A stretch of DNA of 64,000 bases from Sediminibacillus massiliensis. Lineage in GTDB: Bacteria; Bacillota; Bacilli; Bacillales; Amphibacillaceae. The translations under genes were made by a program, and so were the position numbers. Numbering within the stretch: the first letter of the stretch is position 1; each line of letters starts with the position of its first letter. Shown here piece by piece: positions 35,695 through 48,552 of the stretch. The DNA is taken from the NCBI RefSeq assembly GCF_900156915.1, contig NZ_LT732535.1, positions 1,265,823-1,329,822 on the forward strand, given 5' to 3'. Under the pieces are notes generated by a model. It ran no database searches and was not told the origin of the DNA. It was given only the letters and a program-made list of their open reading frames with translations.

Positions 35695-35868
35695 TTAATC
35701 AATGTTCCTTTTATCTGTATATTGGTCTCTGCATTCATCGATCTTCCGCATTAAATATTCATTTTGCTTCAGTACAACATTCATTTTTTTGTTCATACTA
35801 ATCAGGCTCCGAAATAGAAAAGCGGATCCAATGACTGCCAGCATGAATAAGATTGTAGGGAATCCCAT
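35695..35868 (-). CDS. small single-pass membrane protein (57 residues)
   Basis: A minus-strand frame with ATG at 35868 (GGGAG about 10 bases upstream) encodes one hydrophobic helix at residues 3-24 (GFPTILFMLAVIGSAFLF). A charged helix follows, MNKKMNVVLKQNEYLMRKID, with heptad-like hydrophobic spacing, and then a polar tail. Such short membrane-plus-coiled-coil proteins are common in Bacillaceae. I do not recognise the family. It ends just before a T-rich stretch. The plus-strand frame over the same bases has no ribosome site and is rejected. Confidence 0.5.
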   Translation of the reverse strand: MGFPTILFMLAVIGSAFLFRSLISMNKKMNVVLKQNEYLMRKIDECRDQYTDKRNID

Positions 35869-35969
35869 TGCACATACACTCCCGTATAATTTATCGCAAC
35901 ATCGAAAATGTTATCGAAATATAGCATAAAAGTAAAGATGCTCATGTCCATCCCCTATCCATGCAACCC

Positions 35970-36803
35970 TTACAGTTTAGTCCTTAAATCCCATAGTTCC
36001 GGAAAAAATCGCTGATCAAGTACTTTCTTCAAATAATTCACCCCGGATGATCCGCCTGTACCTACTTTGAACCCGATGATCCTCTCGACTGTTTTCATAT
36101 GCCTGAAGCGCCATTGTTGAAAGCGGTCTTCGATATCTACCAGCTTTTCTCCAAGCTCATACAAATACCAATATTTATGGGTATTCTTATAAACTTCTAT
36201 CCAGGCTGCTTCAACCGTTTCATCAGCCTGGTACGATTTTGTGAAATCACGGTTTAGAACATCCTCCGAAATGTGAAAACCAGCCCGGCTTAATGCTTGT
36301 ATGGATGCATCATAGATGCTCGTATCACGATATGCTGCCTCGAGTTCTTTCAAGAGGTCCGTGTCTTTTTCGTAGATTTTCAGAATGAAAGCTGACTTAT
36401 AACCCAGTGCGAATTCTATCAATCTGTATTGATATGACTGAAAGCCTGAAGCACTTCCCAATGAATCCCTGAATTCTAGATATTCAGCCGGGGTCAACGT
36501 CGACAAGACATCCCATGCTTGGATGATTTGCAGTTGAATCTCGGACACACGGGCCAGCTTCTTAAAACTGACGGATAGGTCCCCTGTTTCAATGGCTTGT
36601 TTGGCAGCCTGGAGTTCATGAAGGGTCAACTTCATCCACAGCTCACTGACCTGGTGGATGATAATGAACAGCATCTCGTCATGGTGACCGGAAAGTCTCT
36701 GTTGACCGGAAAGGATATTATCCAATTTCAGGTAGTCTCCATAAGTCATCTTCTCTTTGAAGTTTGTCTCAATGTTCTTTTCATCCCCTGTAGGGTTTGT
36801 CAT
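35970..36803 (-). CDS. kynA: tryptophan 2,3-dioxygenase
   Basis: A 277-residue heme dioxygenase that opens the tryptophan ring to N-formylkynurenine. Family signatures are [16 protein letters not shown] (residues 20-35), [30 protein letters not shown] (substrate Arg) and [11 protein letters not shown] near the C-terminus. Its ATG overlaps the kynB stop by 4 bases (36800-36803). It is the last gene of kynUBA. The length matches bacterial KynA. Confidence 0.92.
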   Translation of the reverse strand: MTNPTGDEKNIETNFKEKMTYGDYLKLDNILSGQQRLSGHHDEMLFIIIHQVSELWMKLTLHELQAAKQAIETGDLSVSFKKLARVSEIQLQIIQAWDVLSTLTPAEYLEFRDSLGSASGFQSYQYRLIEFALGYKSAFILKIYEKDTDLLKELEAAYRDTSIYDASIQALSRAGFHISEDVLNRDFTKSYQADETVEAAWIEVYKNTHKYWYLYELGEKLVDIEDRFQQWRFRHMKTVERIIGFKVGTGGSSGVNYLKKVLDQRFFPELWDLRTKL

Positions 36804-37456
36804 CCTATTACACCCCTTTCGCCGTTCACAAGCTTCCGTATAGCCGCACGGACCGGACTTCCATCCGCCCCTTTGATCGGAAGCGGCAGTGCAGCCAGTT
36901 CATAAGCACCTGATGCTACATTATCCAAGACGATATTTTCCAAGATATATATGCCATGCTGATGAAGTTGATTGTGGATAGGCAGGTTTTTACTATCAAG
37001 CATGTCAACGGATGGTACATCCACGCCGATCAGTACGATCTCTTTTTCTTGTAAGTAATCGACTGCTTCTATTGTTAAACATGCTACCTCGTCCGGAAAT
37101 ATGTCCGGGGTACCGTTCGATACCGTTTTAAACAGAATACGCTGCGCTCCTTCAAGAGGATGACGTTGTAGAAATTCTTTGCTGATCTGCTTATGACCGG
37201 CAGCATTGATGACAAGACACGGGCCAATAAATACGTTAATATCCAAGTCTAGGATTTTTGCTCCATCGTTTTGAAAATGAAATGGCGCATCAACGTGTGT
37301 GCCTGTATGCAGACTTGTCGTTATTTTCCCGATATTGACCGAGCCTGTCTCCTCTTTTGAAAAGGTTAGCTCATAGGAGAACGGTGTATCCCCGGGCCAG
37401 TGGGCAATCCCGGCATGAAGGGGCTGAGAGATGTCTATCCACTTAGGGTCGTTCAT
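36800..37456 (-). CDS. kynB: kynurenine formamidase
   Basis: A 218-residue cyclase-family metal hydrolase converting N-formylkynurenine to kynurenine. The metal motif [11 protein letters not shown] covers residues 50-60 (H50, H54, D56, H60), with [15 protein letters not shown] at the start. The ATG follows AAGGAG. It lies 15 bases after kynU and overlaps kynA, so all three are translated from one mRNA. Confidence 0.9.
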   Translation of the reverse strand: MNDPKWIDISQPLHAGIAHWPGDTPFSYELTFSKEETGSVNIGKITTSLHTGTHVDAPFHFQNDGAKILDLDINVFIGPCLVINAAGHKQISKEFLQRHPLEGAQRILFKTVSNGTPDIFPDEVACLTIEAVDYLQEKEIVLIGVDVPSVDMLDSKNLPIHNQLHQHGIYILENIVLDNVASGAYELAALPLPIKGADGSPVRAAIRKLVNGERGVIG

Positions 37457-37471
37457 GGAACTTTCTCCTTT

Positions 37472-38749
37472 CTAGGCAATCACGCCACGCTCATTTTTGT
37501 ATTGCTTGTATGTTTCCTCATTCATAATCTTCTTGAGTGCCTGGACGGTTTTCCATATATCATGGAAGGAATTGTAAAGGGCGACAGGGCCGATACGGAT
37601 GAAGTCAGGTGCCCTGAAATCCGGGATAATTCCTTCTGCTTTCAACGCTTTACAAATACTTGCGGCATACGGATGTTCCAACAGCAGATGGCCACCGCGT
37701 TTTTCATGTGTTAACGGACTGGCAATTTGAAATTGGTAGTCTCTTAGTTCATGATTGACCAGCTCAATCAGATAATCTGTTAGCATGAGCGATTTTTGTC
37801 TTACCTTGTCTATCCCGGCTTCATTAAACATCGCTAGTGATCCAATAAGCGGCGCCATACTTAACACATGCGGAGTCCCAATCTCATATGCACCTGCATC
37901 TATATCAGGTGTAAGGTCATGGCTCATGTCAAACTGCACATCTTTTCTCGAACTGAACCAGCCGGCAAGTCCTGGTTCCCGGCCGAATTGCCTGCGGTTC
38001 ACATACAGCCCTCCGACCGCTCCCGGTCCTCCGTTCAAATGTTTATACGTGCACCACACCGCAAAATCGACATCCCAATCGTCTAGCTGGTGGGGGACAG
38101 ACCCGATTGAATGGCATAAATCAAAGCCGATCACAATGTTGCGCTTGTGGGCTTCAGCTGTGACCTTTTCCATGTCTATTAATTGCCCGCTCCGGTACAG
38201 GACGCTCGGCAGAAAAATGAGTGCAACATCTTCTGTCATGCTTGCGATGATCTGCTCTTCCACAAGCATGCCTTCCCGGCTTTGGACTTTCACCAGTGCA
38301 TCGGCCGGGTCTTGGCCTTGTAATTTCAACTGACTTTTCAATGCGTAAATATCTGACGGGAACGTCGCATCATCCGCCAAGATTTTATATTTACCGGCTG
38401 TCGGTTGATAAAAAGTCGACACCAACTGATGGATGTTTGTCGTCGTGGAACCGGTGACTAGCACCTCTTCTTTCTTGGCACCAATTAACGGAGCCGTCAT
38501 CGCACCTAATTGCTGGGCCATATAGAACCACGGGGTTTCTCCGCTCGTCCAGCCGTCGATTCCATATTTTTTCCAATCATTCAATACGTCCAACAGGGCT
38601 TGTTCAGCTCGTCTGGAAAGCAATCCAAGGGAATTTCCATCCAAATAAATGGTGTCCTGCTGGATATAGAATTCCTCTCGAAAGGACTGTAACGGATCTT
38701 GAACATCCAGTTTGTTCGCGTAACTGGCCGTATAATTGTTTATCTGCAT
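37472..38749 (-). CDS. kynU: kynureninase
   Basis: A 425-residue PLP enzyme cleaving kynurenine to anthranilate and alanine. The PLP lysine is K236 in [34 protein letters not shown] (208-227) holds the cofactor Asp. The ATG follows GGAGGGGG. It is the first gene of the kyn operon. A possible promoter (TTGGTG, 16 bases, TATCAT) lies about 50-90 bases upstream on the minus strand. No genes for anthranilate breakdown are adjacent, so the operon may feed tryptophan salvage or a quinolone/siderophore precursor (inference). Confidence 0.92.
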   Translation of the reverse strand: MQINNYTASYANKLDVQDPLQSFREEFYIQQDTIYLDGNSLGLLSRRAEQALLDVLNDWKKYGIDGWTSGETPWFYMAQQLGAMTAPLIGAKKEEVLVTGSTTTNIHQLVSTFYQPTAGKYKILADDATFPSDIYALKSQLKLQGQDPADALVKVQSREGMLVEEQIIASMTEDVALIFLPSVLYRSGQLIDMEKVTAEAHKRNIVIGFDLCHSIGSVPHQLDDWDVDFAVWCTYKHLNGGPGAVGGLYVNRRQFGREPGLAGWFSSRKDVQFDMSHDLTPDIDAGAYEIGTPHVLSMAPLIGSLAMFNEAGIDKVRQKSLMLTDYLIELVNHELRDYQFQIASPLTHEKRGGHLLLEHPYAASICKALKAEGIIPDFRAPDFIRIGPVALYNSFHDIWKTVQALKKIMNEETYKQYKNERGVIA

Positions 38750-38865
38750 AAATCCCCCTCCATCTGTTTGTTTTTTTGGAACTTATTGTTAAACTCATGA
38801 TAACACAAACCGATACTCCACCAATTACATGTTCTGATGGTGCTTGCTTATTCAAGCCTAATATT

Positions 38866-38913
38866 ACATAAAAAAACCTATCCCCTTTCACTATAAATAA
38901 AAGGGATAGGTTT
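38866..38913 (-). terminator. terminator after bglH
   Basis: AAACCTATCCC (38874-38884) pairs with GGGATAGGTTT (38903-38913), and on the minus strand a U-run follows (A-run 38870-38876). Confidence 0.75.
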
Positions 38914-38962
38914 TCATTTATTTTCGTAATGGTGAAAGTGAACCGACTTGCCACCATTTCTC

Positions 38963-40429
<1,467 letters not shown>

Positions 40430-40446
40430 TCATTCATTGCAAAATA

Positions 40447-42411
<1,965 letters not shown>

Positions 42412-42440
42412 TTAAAGTTTTCTGGTCTTATCAAACAAAA

Positions 42441-42551
42441 AAACCTAAACCATTAATAGATACAACACTCCAAGAGCAAAAGAAACTACTCCCTGAGCAA
42501 AGTTATATCCATTAATGATTTAGGTTTTGCCTGCTTGACCAGTAACAATCC
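42441..42551 (-). promoter_or_regulatory. LicT antitermination switch: RAT plus terminator
   Basis: On the minus strand the 29-base ribonucleic antiterminator lies at 42523-42551, beginning GGATTGTTACTGGT and ending GCAGGCAAAACC, the LicT-class RAT pattern. It overlaps the terminator stem (42509-42527 with 42441-42459), which is followed by a U-run (42437-42443). LicT binding blocks the terminator when beta-glucosides are present. Confidence 0.85.
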
Positions 42552-42619
42552 TAAAAAATTAAGGTTGATATATATTTAGTTTTCTAACTTGAGTCAAATA
42601 TAGCACTTGGAAAAATAAA

Positions 42620-42633
42620 TGTCAACGCTTTCT
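42620..42633. promoter_or_regulatory. probable cre box before bglP
   Basis: The minus strand reads AGAAAGCGTTGACA, two positions off the strict cre consensus. It sits in the promoter region between licT and the RAT, as expected for CcpA control. Confidence 0.5.
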
Positions 42634-42677
42634 GAAACCGTTTTATAAAAAATCTTCCCTGCTTTGATAGAGAATAG

Positions 42678-43508
42678 TTATCTACTAGTCACACGCTCAA
42701 TATGGATAGTCAGATATAGTTTTTCTTCATTCGACAAGCGGTATCCATACTCTTTCTCGATGTAAACTTCGATTTTGTTTGTACATTCAAAAGACTTCGG
42801 ATTCTTCTGTTTGACCATTTCATAAAGATAGTCGTCCTGATCTTGCAGGTTTGTTTCACTCATCAATCGCTGGGCAAAGAATTTAAGATGGGTGATAAAT
42901 CGAAAGTAATTTAGTGATTCTTCATTGAATTCCATGGCGAAATGGTATTTTACGATATTTAGAATGTCTTGTATGATTTTCGTTATTTGGTTGATATTCG
43001 AAACATTTTCATTTAACTCCGCATTCAAGATGTGCATGGCGATGAATCCTGCTTCATCTTCCTCCAATGCTACATCCAGTTTTTCTTCGATCATTTTAAC
43101 CGCTTCCAAACCGATGGCATATTCATCTTTGTATAGTTTCTTTATTTCCCATAACAAACCATTTTTGACGCTTTGATTCTCTTTTTTCCTTTCGATTGCA
43201 AAATTTACGTGATCAGTTAGGGCGACATAAATAATATCGTTTAATTCTTTGTTGTATTCCGTTTTGGCCACTTGTATTATCTTCTCTACTACTTCCATTG
43301 TTTCTATCGGAACTTCTCTTAACAAGGTTTTGAATTGATCCGAAATATCTTTGTTATCAAGCGTGAAAATCTTTTCTATTTTGCTTTTATCTACATTGTC
43401 GCCTGATTTTTTCTGAAAACCAACACCCCTCCCCATAATGACCAGTTCTTTTTCCTGATGATTGATAACACTAATGACATTATTGTTGATTACTTTGTTT
43501 ATAACCAT
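42678..43508 (-). CDS. licT: LicT-type BglG family antiterminator
   Basis: A 276-residue RNA-binding antiterminator. The CAT RNA-binding domain spans residues 1-55 (MVINKVINNNVISV). PRD1 has His in DHVNFAIER and FIAMHILNAE; PRD2 has His in YFRFITHLKFF and LTIHIERVTSR. These are the four sites phosphorylated by HPr or the PTS permease to set activity. It lies directly upstream of its target leader and bglP. ATG after GGGGATTG. Confidence 0.9.
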   Translation of the reverse strand: MVINKVINNNVISVINHQEKELVIMGRGVGFQKKSGDNVDKSKIEKIFTLDNKDISDQFKTLLREVPIETMEVVEKIIQVAKTEYNKELNDIIYVALTDHVNFAIERKKENQSVKNGLLWEIKKLYKDEYAIGLEAVKMIEEKLDVALEEDEAGFIAMHILNAELNENVSNINQITKIIQDILNIVKYHFAMEFNEESLNYFRFITHLKFFAQRLMSETNLQDQDDYLYEMVKQKNPKSFECTNKIEVYIEKEYGYRLSNEEKLYLTIHIERVTSR

Positions 43509-43784
43509 ATGGCAATCCCCTTTCTATGTATTCGCTGACATGATTCACATTATATATTAGCTTCATTTGTTTTAAAAGTATCCTTCTCGCAATCTACCAG
43601 CAGCCAAGATTTCCCTTCTCCATTTCTCACGGCAAAATGTATCTGAAACCCTTTTCTTTTAGAATTGATTCATTTTTTTCGAAAGTTTTTGCGTAACTTA
43701 ACTTCATTCATCCAGCCCTACGTCTGATAGGGTTTTCAGTAATACCATACACCCCTTTCGACACGCGTTAAACATCGGATAATG

Positions 43785-43813
43785 TTGATATTTATCGAAC
43801 GGTAAGAGATAAT
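43785..43813 (+). promoter_or_regulatory. SigA-type promoter of BCCT gene
   Basis: TTGATA (43785-43790), 17 bases, GATAAT (43808-43813), with the GTG start at 43851. The rest of 43509-43784 has no gene and no other clear signal. Confidence 0.6.
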
Positions 43814-43850
43814 AACAGAGTTGTGAAAAAACTTTAATTGAGGTGAAAGC

Positions 43851-45383
43851 GTGAAAAATGTAAGTTCAGTTTTTTGGTACGCGCTTGCTATTTGTGCCGT
43901 ACTAGTCGTTTGGGGAGCTGTTGCTCCAGAGCACCTACAGACCGTTACATCAAGTACCACGGCATTTATTTCTGAAGCATTTGGATGGTATTACCTGTTG
44001 ATTATTATGTTGGTGCTGGCATTTTGTATCTACTTGATTTTTTCGCGATTTGGAAAAATTAAATTAGGTAAAGAGGATGACAAGCCCGATTTTAATTTAG
44101 CTTCATGGTTTGCCATGTTATTCAGTGCAGGAATGGGTATGGGGTTGGTATTTTGGACGACCGCTGAGCCGATTTCCCACGCATTCAAGAGTCCTCCAGG
44201 GGCTGAAGCAGGATCGAACGAAGCAATCAAGCAATCATTGCAGTATTCCTTTTTCCACTGGGGTATTCACGCTTGGGCAGTATATGGCGTGGTAGCACTT
44301 GCTTTAGCTTATTTTAAATTCCGAAAAGATCTTCCCGGATTAATAAGTGCAACACTCATACCGATATTCGGTGAAAAGAGCATGCGGGGATGGCCTGGAA
44401 AATTGATTGATACGCTGGCTATTTTTGCAACAGTAGTTGGTGTGGCTTCCACGCTTGGTTTCGGATCGGCACAGATTAATGGCGGCCTGTCTTACCTGTT
44501 CAATCTGCCGAGTAACTATGGGATGCAATTATTAATTCTAGCCGTTTCCACTGTTTTATTTATTATTTCAGCTTGGTCTGGCATAGGGAAAGGAATCAAG
44601 TACTTAAGTAATATCAATATGGGACTTGGGTTTGTGTTAATGCTGCTGTTATTCATTGTCGGGCCTACGTTATACATTTTAAATATGTTCACATCGACGC
44701 TTGGCAGTTACATTGCAAACTTTTTCGATATGAGTTTCCGTCTGTCGCCTTTGAACGAAGAAGGTCGGACTTGGATTGACAACTGGACCATCTTCTATTG
44801 GGCATGGTGGGTATCATGGGCTCCATTTGTGGGAATTTTCATTGCCCGAATATCCAAAGGGCGAACCATAAAAGAATTTATGTTAGGAGTCCTTTTCGTT
44901 CCCGCGTTAGTATGCTTTATCTTTTTTGCAGTATTCGGGGTTTCCGCGCTGAATATCGAGCAAAACGGAATAGATGCTATTTCTACCTACTCTCTTGAAA
45001 CAACAACATTTGGCGTCCTTCAGCATTACCCGCTTGGTCAATTTATGTCCCTGCTCACCGTTGTCGTGATTGCCATCTTCTTTATCACTTCCGCCGATTC
45101 TGCAACGTTTGTTCTCGGAATGCTGAGCACATCCGGGTCTATCAACCCTGCCAACTCCGTAAAGGTCACTTGGGGTCTTGCCATGTCAGCTATGGCAGCT
45201 ATTATTGTTTATTTCGGCGGCACACAAGGTTTGCAAAACATGTTGATTATCGCCGCATTGCCATTCTCGGTCGTGTTGCTGTTAATGGGAGGTTCCTTCT
45301 ATAAAGCAGCAAGACAAGAGATCGCAAAAAAGCCAAGCCGAAAAATACGGAAAGACATGGAAAAACAGAAATCGGCAGGTTAA
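43851..45383 (+). CDS. BCCT family quaternary-amine transporter
   Basis: A 510-residue, 12-helix sodium-coupled transporter of the betaine/choline/carnitine family. The Gly-rich helix 3 reads MLFSAGMGMGLVFWTTAEP. The Trp-rich substrate box is WTIFYWAWWVSWAPFVG, followed by FIARISKGRTIKEF. The C-terminal tail is basic (KKPSRKIRKDMEKQK), as in osmosensing OpuD-type members. GTG start after GAGGTGA. It has its own promoter and terminator, but the next operon includes a GbsA-like enzyme, so the substrate may be choline, betaine or another methylated amine feeding that pathway (inference). Confidence 0.85.
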   Translation: MKNVSSVFWYALAICAVLVVWGAVAPEHLQTVTSSTTAFISEAFGWYYLLIIMLVLAFCIYLIFSRFGKIKLGKEDDKPDFNLASWFAMLFSAGMGMGLVFWTTAEPISHAFKSPPGAEAGSNEAIKQSLQYSFFHWGIHAWAVYGVVALALAYFKFRKDLPGLISATLIPIFGEKSMRGWPGKLIDTLAIFATVVGVASTLGFGSAQINGGLSYLFNLPSNYGMQLLILAVSTVLFIISAWSGIGKGIKYLSNINMGLGFVLMLLLFIVGPTLYILNMFTSTLGSYIANFFDMSFRLSPLNEEGRTWIDNWTIFYWAWWVSWAPFVGIFIARISKGRTIKEFMLGVLFVPALVCFIFFAVFGVSALNIEQNGIDAISTYSLETTTFGVLQHYPLGQFMSLLTVVVIAIFFITSADSATFVLGMLSTSGSINPANSVKVTWGLAMSAMAAIIVYFGGTQGLQNMLIIAALPFSVVLLLMGGSFYKAARQEIAKKPSRKIRKDMEKQKSAG

Positions 45384-45407
45384 GAACATTTAACTTAACC
45401 TAACCCA

Positions 45408-45450
45408 AAACCACTCAAAGCTCTTACTAGCTTGAGTGGTTTTTATTTTT
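45408..45450 (+). terminator. terminator after BCCT gene
   Basis: AACCACTCAA (45409-45418) pairs with TTGAGTGGTT (45432-45441), with AGCT complementarity inside, and is followed by TTTATTTTT. Confidence 0.75.
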
Positions 45451-45540
45451 GTGGAAAACGAAACATAAACCCTTTTACCATCTCAACATCCTCTCCCTTA
45501 TCCCTCTTTTCAAGTAATTAAACAAAAATATAAAAATATG

Positions 45541-45606
45541 TCACTGGCCTTCACTGAGGCTCACTGAGCTTCACTGACGTAGCTAAGTCGCACTCTTTGC
45601 CACTCA
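45541..45606 (+). repeat. phased TCACTG repeat array, likely activator site
   Basis: TCACTG begins at 45541, 45551, 45561 and 45571, exactly every 10 bases; the units are TCACTGGCCT, TCACTGAGGC, TCACTGAGCT and TCACTGACGT. CACTC then follows at 45591 and 45601. The array lies 37-72 bases upstream of the -35 region of the amidohydrolase operon, on one face of the helix, as expected of an activator-binding array. Confidence 0.6.
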
Positions 45607-45612
45607 GTCGGT

Positions 45613-45642
45613 TTGGAGGTTCCGAAAAGGGACTGATACAAT
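45613..45642 (+). promoter_or_regulatory. probable promoter of amidohydrolase operon
   Basis: TTGGAG (45613-45618), 18 bases, TACAAT (45637-45642). The leader then contains AATTCG-N17-CGAATT around a TTTTGCAAAA centre (about 45640-45667), a possible operator, followed by GGGAGGA and the ATG. Confidence 0.5.
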
Positions 45643-45685
45643 TCGATTTATGTTTTGCAAAACGAATTTGTGGGAGGAATGCACA

Positions 45686-46789
45686 ATGGCTAAAGAGCAC
45701 ATACGCATCGTGGATACGGACATACACGAACGCGTCCAATATGAGGATATATTGAAATACTTAGATGAACCATTCAAACATTACATTCAAAACTGTCACT
45801 GGATACAAGAAAAACATATGCCATACACCCAGCCGGCTGTGGCAGGAGTAGATCGTGCAGATGCAATTTTACCGGATGGCCGTCCAGCTGGAGCTGACTT
45901 AGAATTTATGCAAAAACAACTGTTGGATGATATCGGACATGAGTTCGGCATTTTAACAAGTGCATTGGACCCTTCTCCATCATCTATGCATGGTTGGTAT
46001 GAAATGGCAGCAGCATTGGCAACGGCCTATAATGACTGGCAAATAGAAGAATGGCTGGAAAAAGATGACCGTTTATACGGCTCTGTCCATATAGCAGCCC
46101 AGGATCGTGACGCTGCAGTAAGAGAAATTGAAAGAGTGGGACACCATCCAAAAATGGTCCAGGTTTTACTGCCGATCGATGATATCATGTGGGGCGATCC
46201 ATTCTATCATCCTATTTTTGAAGCTGCCGAAAAGCATAATTTGATGATCGGCATGCACCACAATGAACCGCCTGTCTATTACGGAAAATGGCCAAGATAT
46301 TTCATTGAGTGGCACACCTTGATTCCTACTGCCCATATGAAGCAAGTCACGAACATGATTTTCAATGGTGTGTTTGATAAGTTCCCTAACCTCGGCTTGA
46401 TGATGATCGAAGGTGGATTCACCTGGGTTCCTCACCTATTGTGGAAAATGGACCAGCAATACCGCGACCTGCGCCATGAAGTACCTTGGTTGAAACGGAA
46501 GCCGAGCGACATTTTCAAACAACAAATCCGGGTAACCACTCAACCTGCAGAGGAACTAACCAAACAAGAGTTTATGTCTCTAATTGAGCAAATGGGTTCT
46601 GACGATATTCTTTGCTTCTCTACCGATTACCCTCATTGGGATTATGATTCTCCGACTCGCGCATTGCCGAATATGAATCAGGAGTTGAAAGAGAAAATTT
46701 TCGCAGAGAATGCCAAAGCATTTTATCCAAAACTGCCTAATTCAACAGAAGACAGGAGCGTTCATTATGAAACAGCAAGTCGTGTGTAA
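45686..46789 (+). CDS. amidohydrolase family protein (ACMSD-like barrel)
   Basis: A 367-residue metal-dependent TIM-barrel hydrolase or decarboxylase of the amidohydrolase_2 family. The N-terminal metal motif is D12-x-H14 (VDTDIHE). Later ligands are probably in IGMHHNEPP and in FSTDYPHWDYDSP near the C-terminus. The ATG at 45686 follows GGGAGGA by 6 bases. It is the first gene of an operon with Rieske, reductase, ChrA and aldehyde dehydrogenase genes. The last codons overlap the Rieske start by 23 bases. The reaction is unknown: C-N hydrolysis or decarboxylation of a methylated or aromatic amine derivative are options. Confidence 0.75.
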   Translation: MAKEHIRIVDTDIHERVQYEDILKYLDEPFKHYIQNCHWIQEKHMPYTQPAVAGVDRADAILPDGRPAGADLEFMQKQLLDDIGHEFGILTSALDPSPSSMHGWYEMAAALATAYNDWQIEEWLEKDDRLYGSVHIAAQDRDAAVREIERVGHHPKMVQVLLPIDDIMWGDPFYHPIFEAAEKHNLMIGMHHNEPPVYYGKWPRYFIEWHTLIPTAHMKQVTNMIFNGVFDKFPNLGLMMIEGGFTWVPHLLWKMDQQYRDLRHEVPWLKRKPSDIFKQQIRVTTQPAEELTKQEFMSLIEQMGSDDILCFSTDYPHWDYDSPTRALPNMNQELKEKIFAENAKAFYPKLPNSTEDRSVHYETASRV

Positions 46790-47126
46790 AACAACAGAAC
46801 TAGGACCAGGTGAAATGAAGGCTGCCAATTTCGGAAAGCAAAATGTCCTGATTTGCCGGACATTGGACGGTGAATTTTATGCTTTTTTAAATCAATGTAC
46901 CCATCAAGGCGCACCTCTTGATAAAGGGATGATCTGCGGAGCAACGACCGACGATAGTAATCCAGGAGACTATCATTACTGCCGCAAAGGCGAAATCATC
47001 CGCTGTCCCTGGCATGGGAGAGAGTTCGACATCAAAAACGAAGGGAGAATGCTCGCCAACCCTGATAAAAGACTGCCAAGCTATAAAGTGAAAGTGGAGA
47101 ACGAAGAAGTGATTGTCTATAAATAA
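46767..47126 (+). CDS. Rieske [2Fe-2S] ferredoxin
   Basis: A 119-residue stand-alone Rieske protein. Cluster ligands are C44-T-H46 (CTHQGAP) and C80-P-W-H83 (CPWHGREFD). The loop between the two boxes is longer than usual (33 residues) and contains two extra Cys, C57 and C72. There is no oxygenase domain, so it serves as an electron carrier. The ATG at 46767 follows CAGGAG and overlaps the amidohydrolase gene. The FAD reductase gene downstream is its likely electron donor. The acceptor oxygenase is not in the window. Confidence 0.85.
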   Translation: MKQQVVCKTTELGPGEMKAANFGKQNVLICRTLDGEFYAFLNQCTHQGAPLDKGMICGATTDDSNPGDYHYCRKGEIIRCPWHGREFDIKNEGRMLANPDKRLPSYKVKVENEEVIVYK

Positions 47127-47185
47127 GACAGGAACTCGCTTCGTGGGGTAACATTACCTACCCTTTAAAAACTGCTTTTTGAGAG

Positions 47186-47500
47186 AAACTGCGACATTGC
47201 GAAATTCACTTCAGTGAGTCAGGATAAGGAACTTCGTCAGAGTGGCAACTCTCACGAAGAAAATCGATTTGTATTTTCGAGGAATCTGCGTGTACTGCCT
47301 CTTCTGTTAGGGCTTTTCTTATTTTTATTAGGAATAATCCATATTAGACATACATTAAGGACCACTTCTCTCTTAATCAGAAACTCTATCTTAAGCTGGG
47401 GAAAAATGCGAGACTCCAGTGGGATTTTTTCCGCAGCGTTGGACTACCACTCCATCCAAAAAGGATGATAGGAAGCCGCACTGAAGTTTTGTCGCAGTTT
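47186..47500. repeat. dispersed repeat with terminal inverted repeats, copy 3
   Basis: A 315-bp unit bounded by AAACTGCGACATT and TTGTCGCAGTTT. Its reverse complement follows copy 1 closely, for example the CCACTGGAGTCTCGCATTTT and CCTCGAAAATACAAATCGAT segments. It is inserted between the Rieske and reductase genes and fills most of the 47127-47550 gap. The open frame 47214-47468 inside it has no ribosome site and no family resemblance. Confidence 0.75.
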
Positions 47501-47550
47501 ATATTAAGAGCAAACTAAAAAACCAAAAAATGAACAAGAAGGTGAATGTT

Positions 47551-48549
47551 ATGAATTCAGAGAATATCGTTGACTCTCTTATTATCGGAGCAGGTCCTAC
47601 CGGGTTATTTGCTGCTTTTTATGGAGGAATGCGGGAAATGTCGGTCAAGGTCATTGACAGCCTGCCGCAAGTAGGCGGACAGCTGATGGCATTGTATCCG
47701 GAAAAATACATTTACGATGTAGCCGGTTTCCCAAAAGTCTTAGCAAAAGACTTAATCAACCAACTCGAACAACAAGCAAAACAATTCAACCCGGAAATAT
47801 GCCTGGAAGAAAACGTCCAGTACGTGGAAAAAATCGAAGACCAACTATTTAAAGTATCCACGACCAAGGAAATCCATTATGCAAGAACAGTCATCGTAAC
47901 AAGTGGCGCGGGCGCCTTTCAGCCGCGAAGGTTAAAGCATGCTGAAGCAGGCAAATACGAAGGGACCAACCTCCTCTACTCCATTACCGACTTGCAAGCA
48001 TTCCACGGTAAAAAAGTATGTGTCGCAGGCGGAGGAGACTCTGCTGTCGATTGGGCTCTAATGTTAGAAGGAGTCGCAGAAGAAGTATCTCTTGTCCATC
48101 GCAGAGATGCCTTCCGCGCACATGAACACAGTGTGAATCAATTGAGAGAATCCTCTGTCCAAATAAAAACGCCGATGATGATTGACGATTTGATCGGCAA
48201 TAATGATAGACTGGAACAAGTCGTTATTAAAGAAAATAAAGGCGAAGCCGTTGAAAACATCGAAGTAGACGCCTTGATTGTTAACCATGGCTTCCTTTCC
48301 GACATTGGCGCAATCAGGGAATGGGGAGTGGAACTGGAGAAAAATTCGATTGTAGTAAACGAAAAAATGGAGACAAATATCCCCGGGCTTTTTGCTGCTG
48401 GCGATATCACGACACATGCCGGTAAGGTAAAGCTGATTGCCTCTGGTTTTGGGGAAGCGCCGACTGCGATCAGCCAAGCGAAACATTACATCGATCCGGA
48501 AACTAAAGTGCAGCCACCACACAGCACCAGAGTGCTAAGTGGAGTTTAA
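47551..48549 (+). CDS. ferredoxin--NADP reductase-like flavoprotein (YumC type)
   Basis: A 332-residue two-dinucleotide-domain flavoprotein. The FAD motif is IIGAGPTG (11-18). The NADP motif is VAGGGDSAVDWAL followed by HRRDAFRAHE. The final FAD segment is GLFAAGDITTH. There is no CxxC redox pair, so it is a ferredoxin reductase, not a thioredoxin reductase. The ATG at 47551 follows AAGGTGA by 6 bases. It probably reduces the Rieske protein encoded upstream. A dispersed repeat separates the two genes but no strong terminator is seen. Confidence 0.8.
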   Translation: MNSENIVDSLIIGAGPTGLFAAFYGGMREMSVKVIDSLPQVGGQLMALYPEKYIYDVAGFPKVLAKDLINQLEQQAKQFNPEICLEENVQYVEKIEDQLFKVSTTKEIHYARTVIVTSGAGAFQPRRLKHAEAGKYEGTNLLYSITDLQAFHGKKVCVAGGGDSAVDWALMLEGVAEEVSLVHRRDAFRAHEHSVNQLRESSVQIKTPMMIDDLIGNNDRLEQVVIKENKGEAVENIEVDALIVNHGFLSDIGAIREWGVELEKNSIVVNEKMETNIPGLFAAGDITTHAGKVKLIASGFGEAPTAISQAKHYIDPETKVQPPHSTRVLSGV

Positions 48550-48552
48550 GGC

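Noticed and set aside
35702-35929. 75-codon plus-strand open frame
   Set aside because: No ribosome site; the minus-strand 57-codon frame over the same bases looks more like a protein.
43736-43960. Minus-strand 74-codon open frame overlapping the BCCT start
   Set aside because: Antisense to the promoter and N-terminus of a strongly supported gene, with no family resemblance.
47214-47468. 84-codon open frame between Rieske and reductase genes
   Set aside because: It is inside repeat copy 3, without a ribosome site; its reverse complement matches non-coding copy 1.
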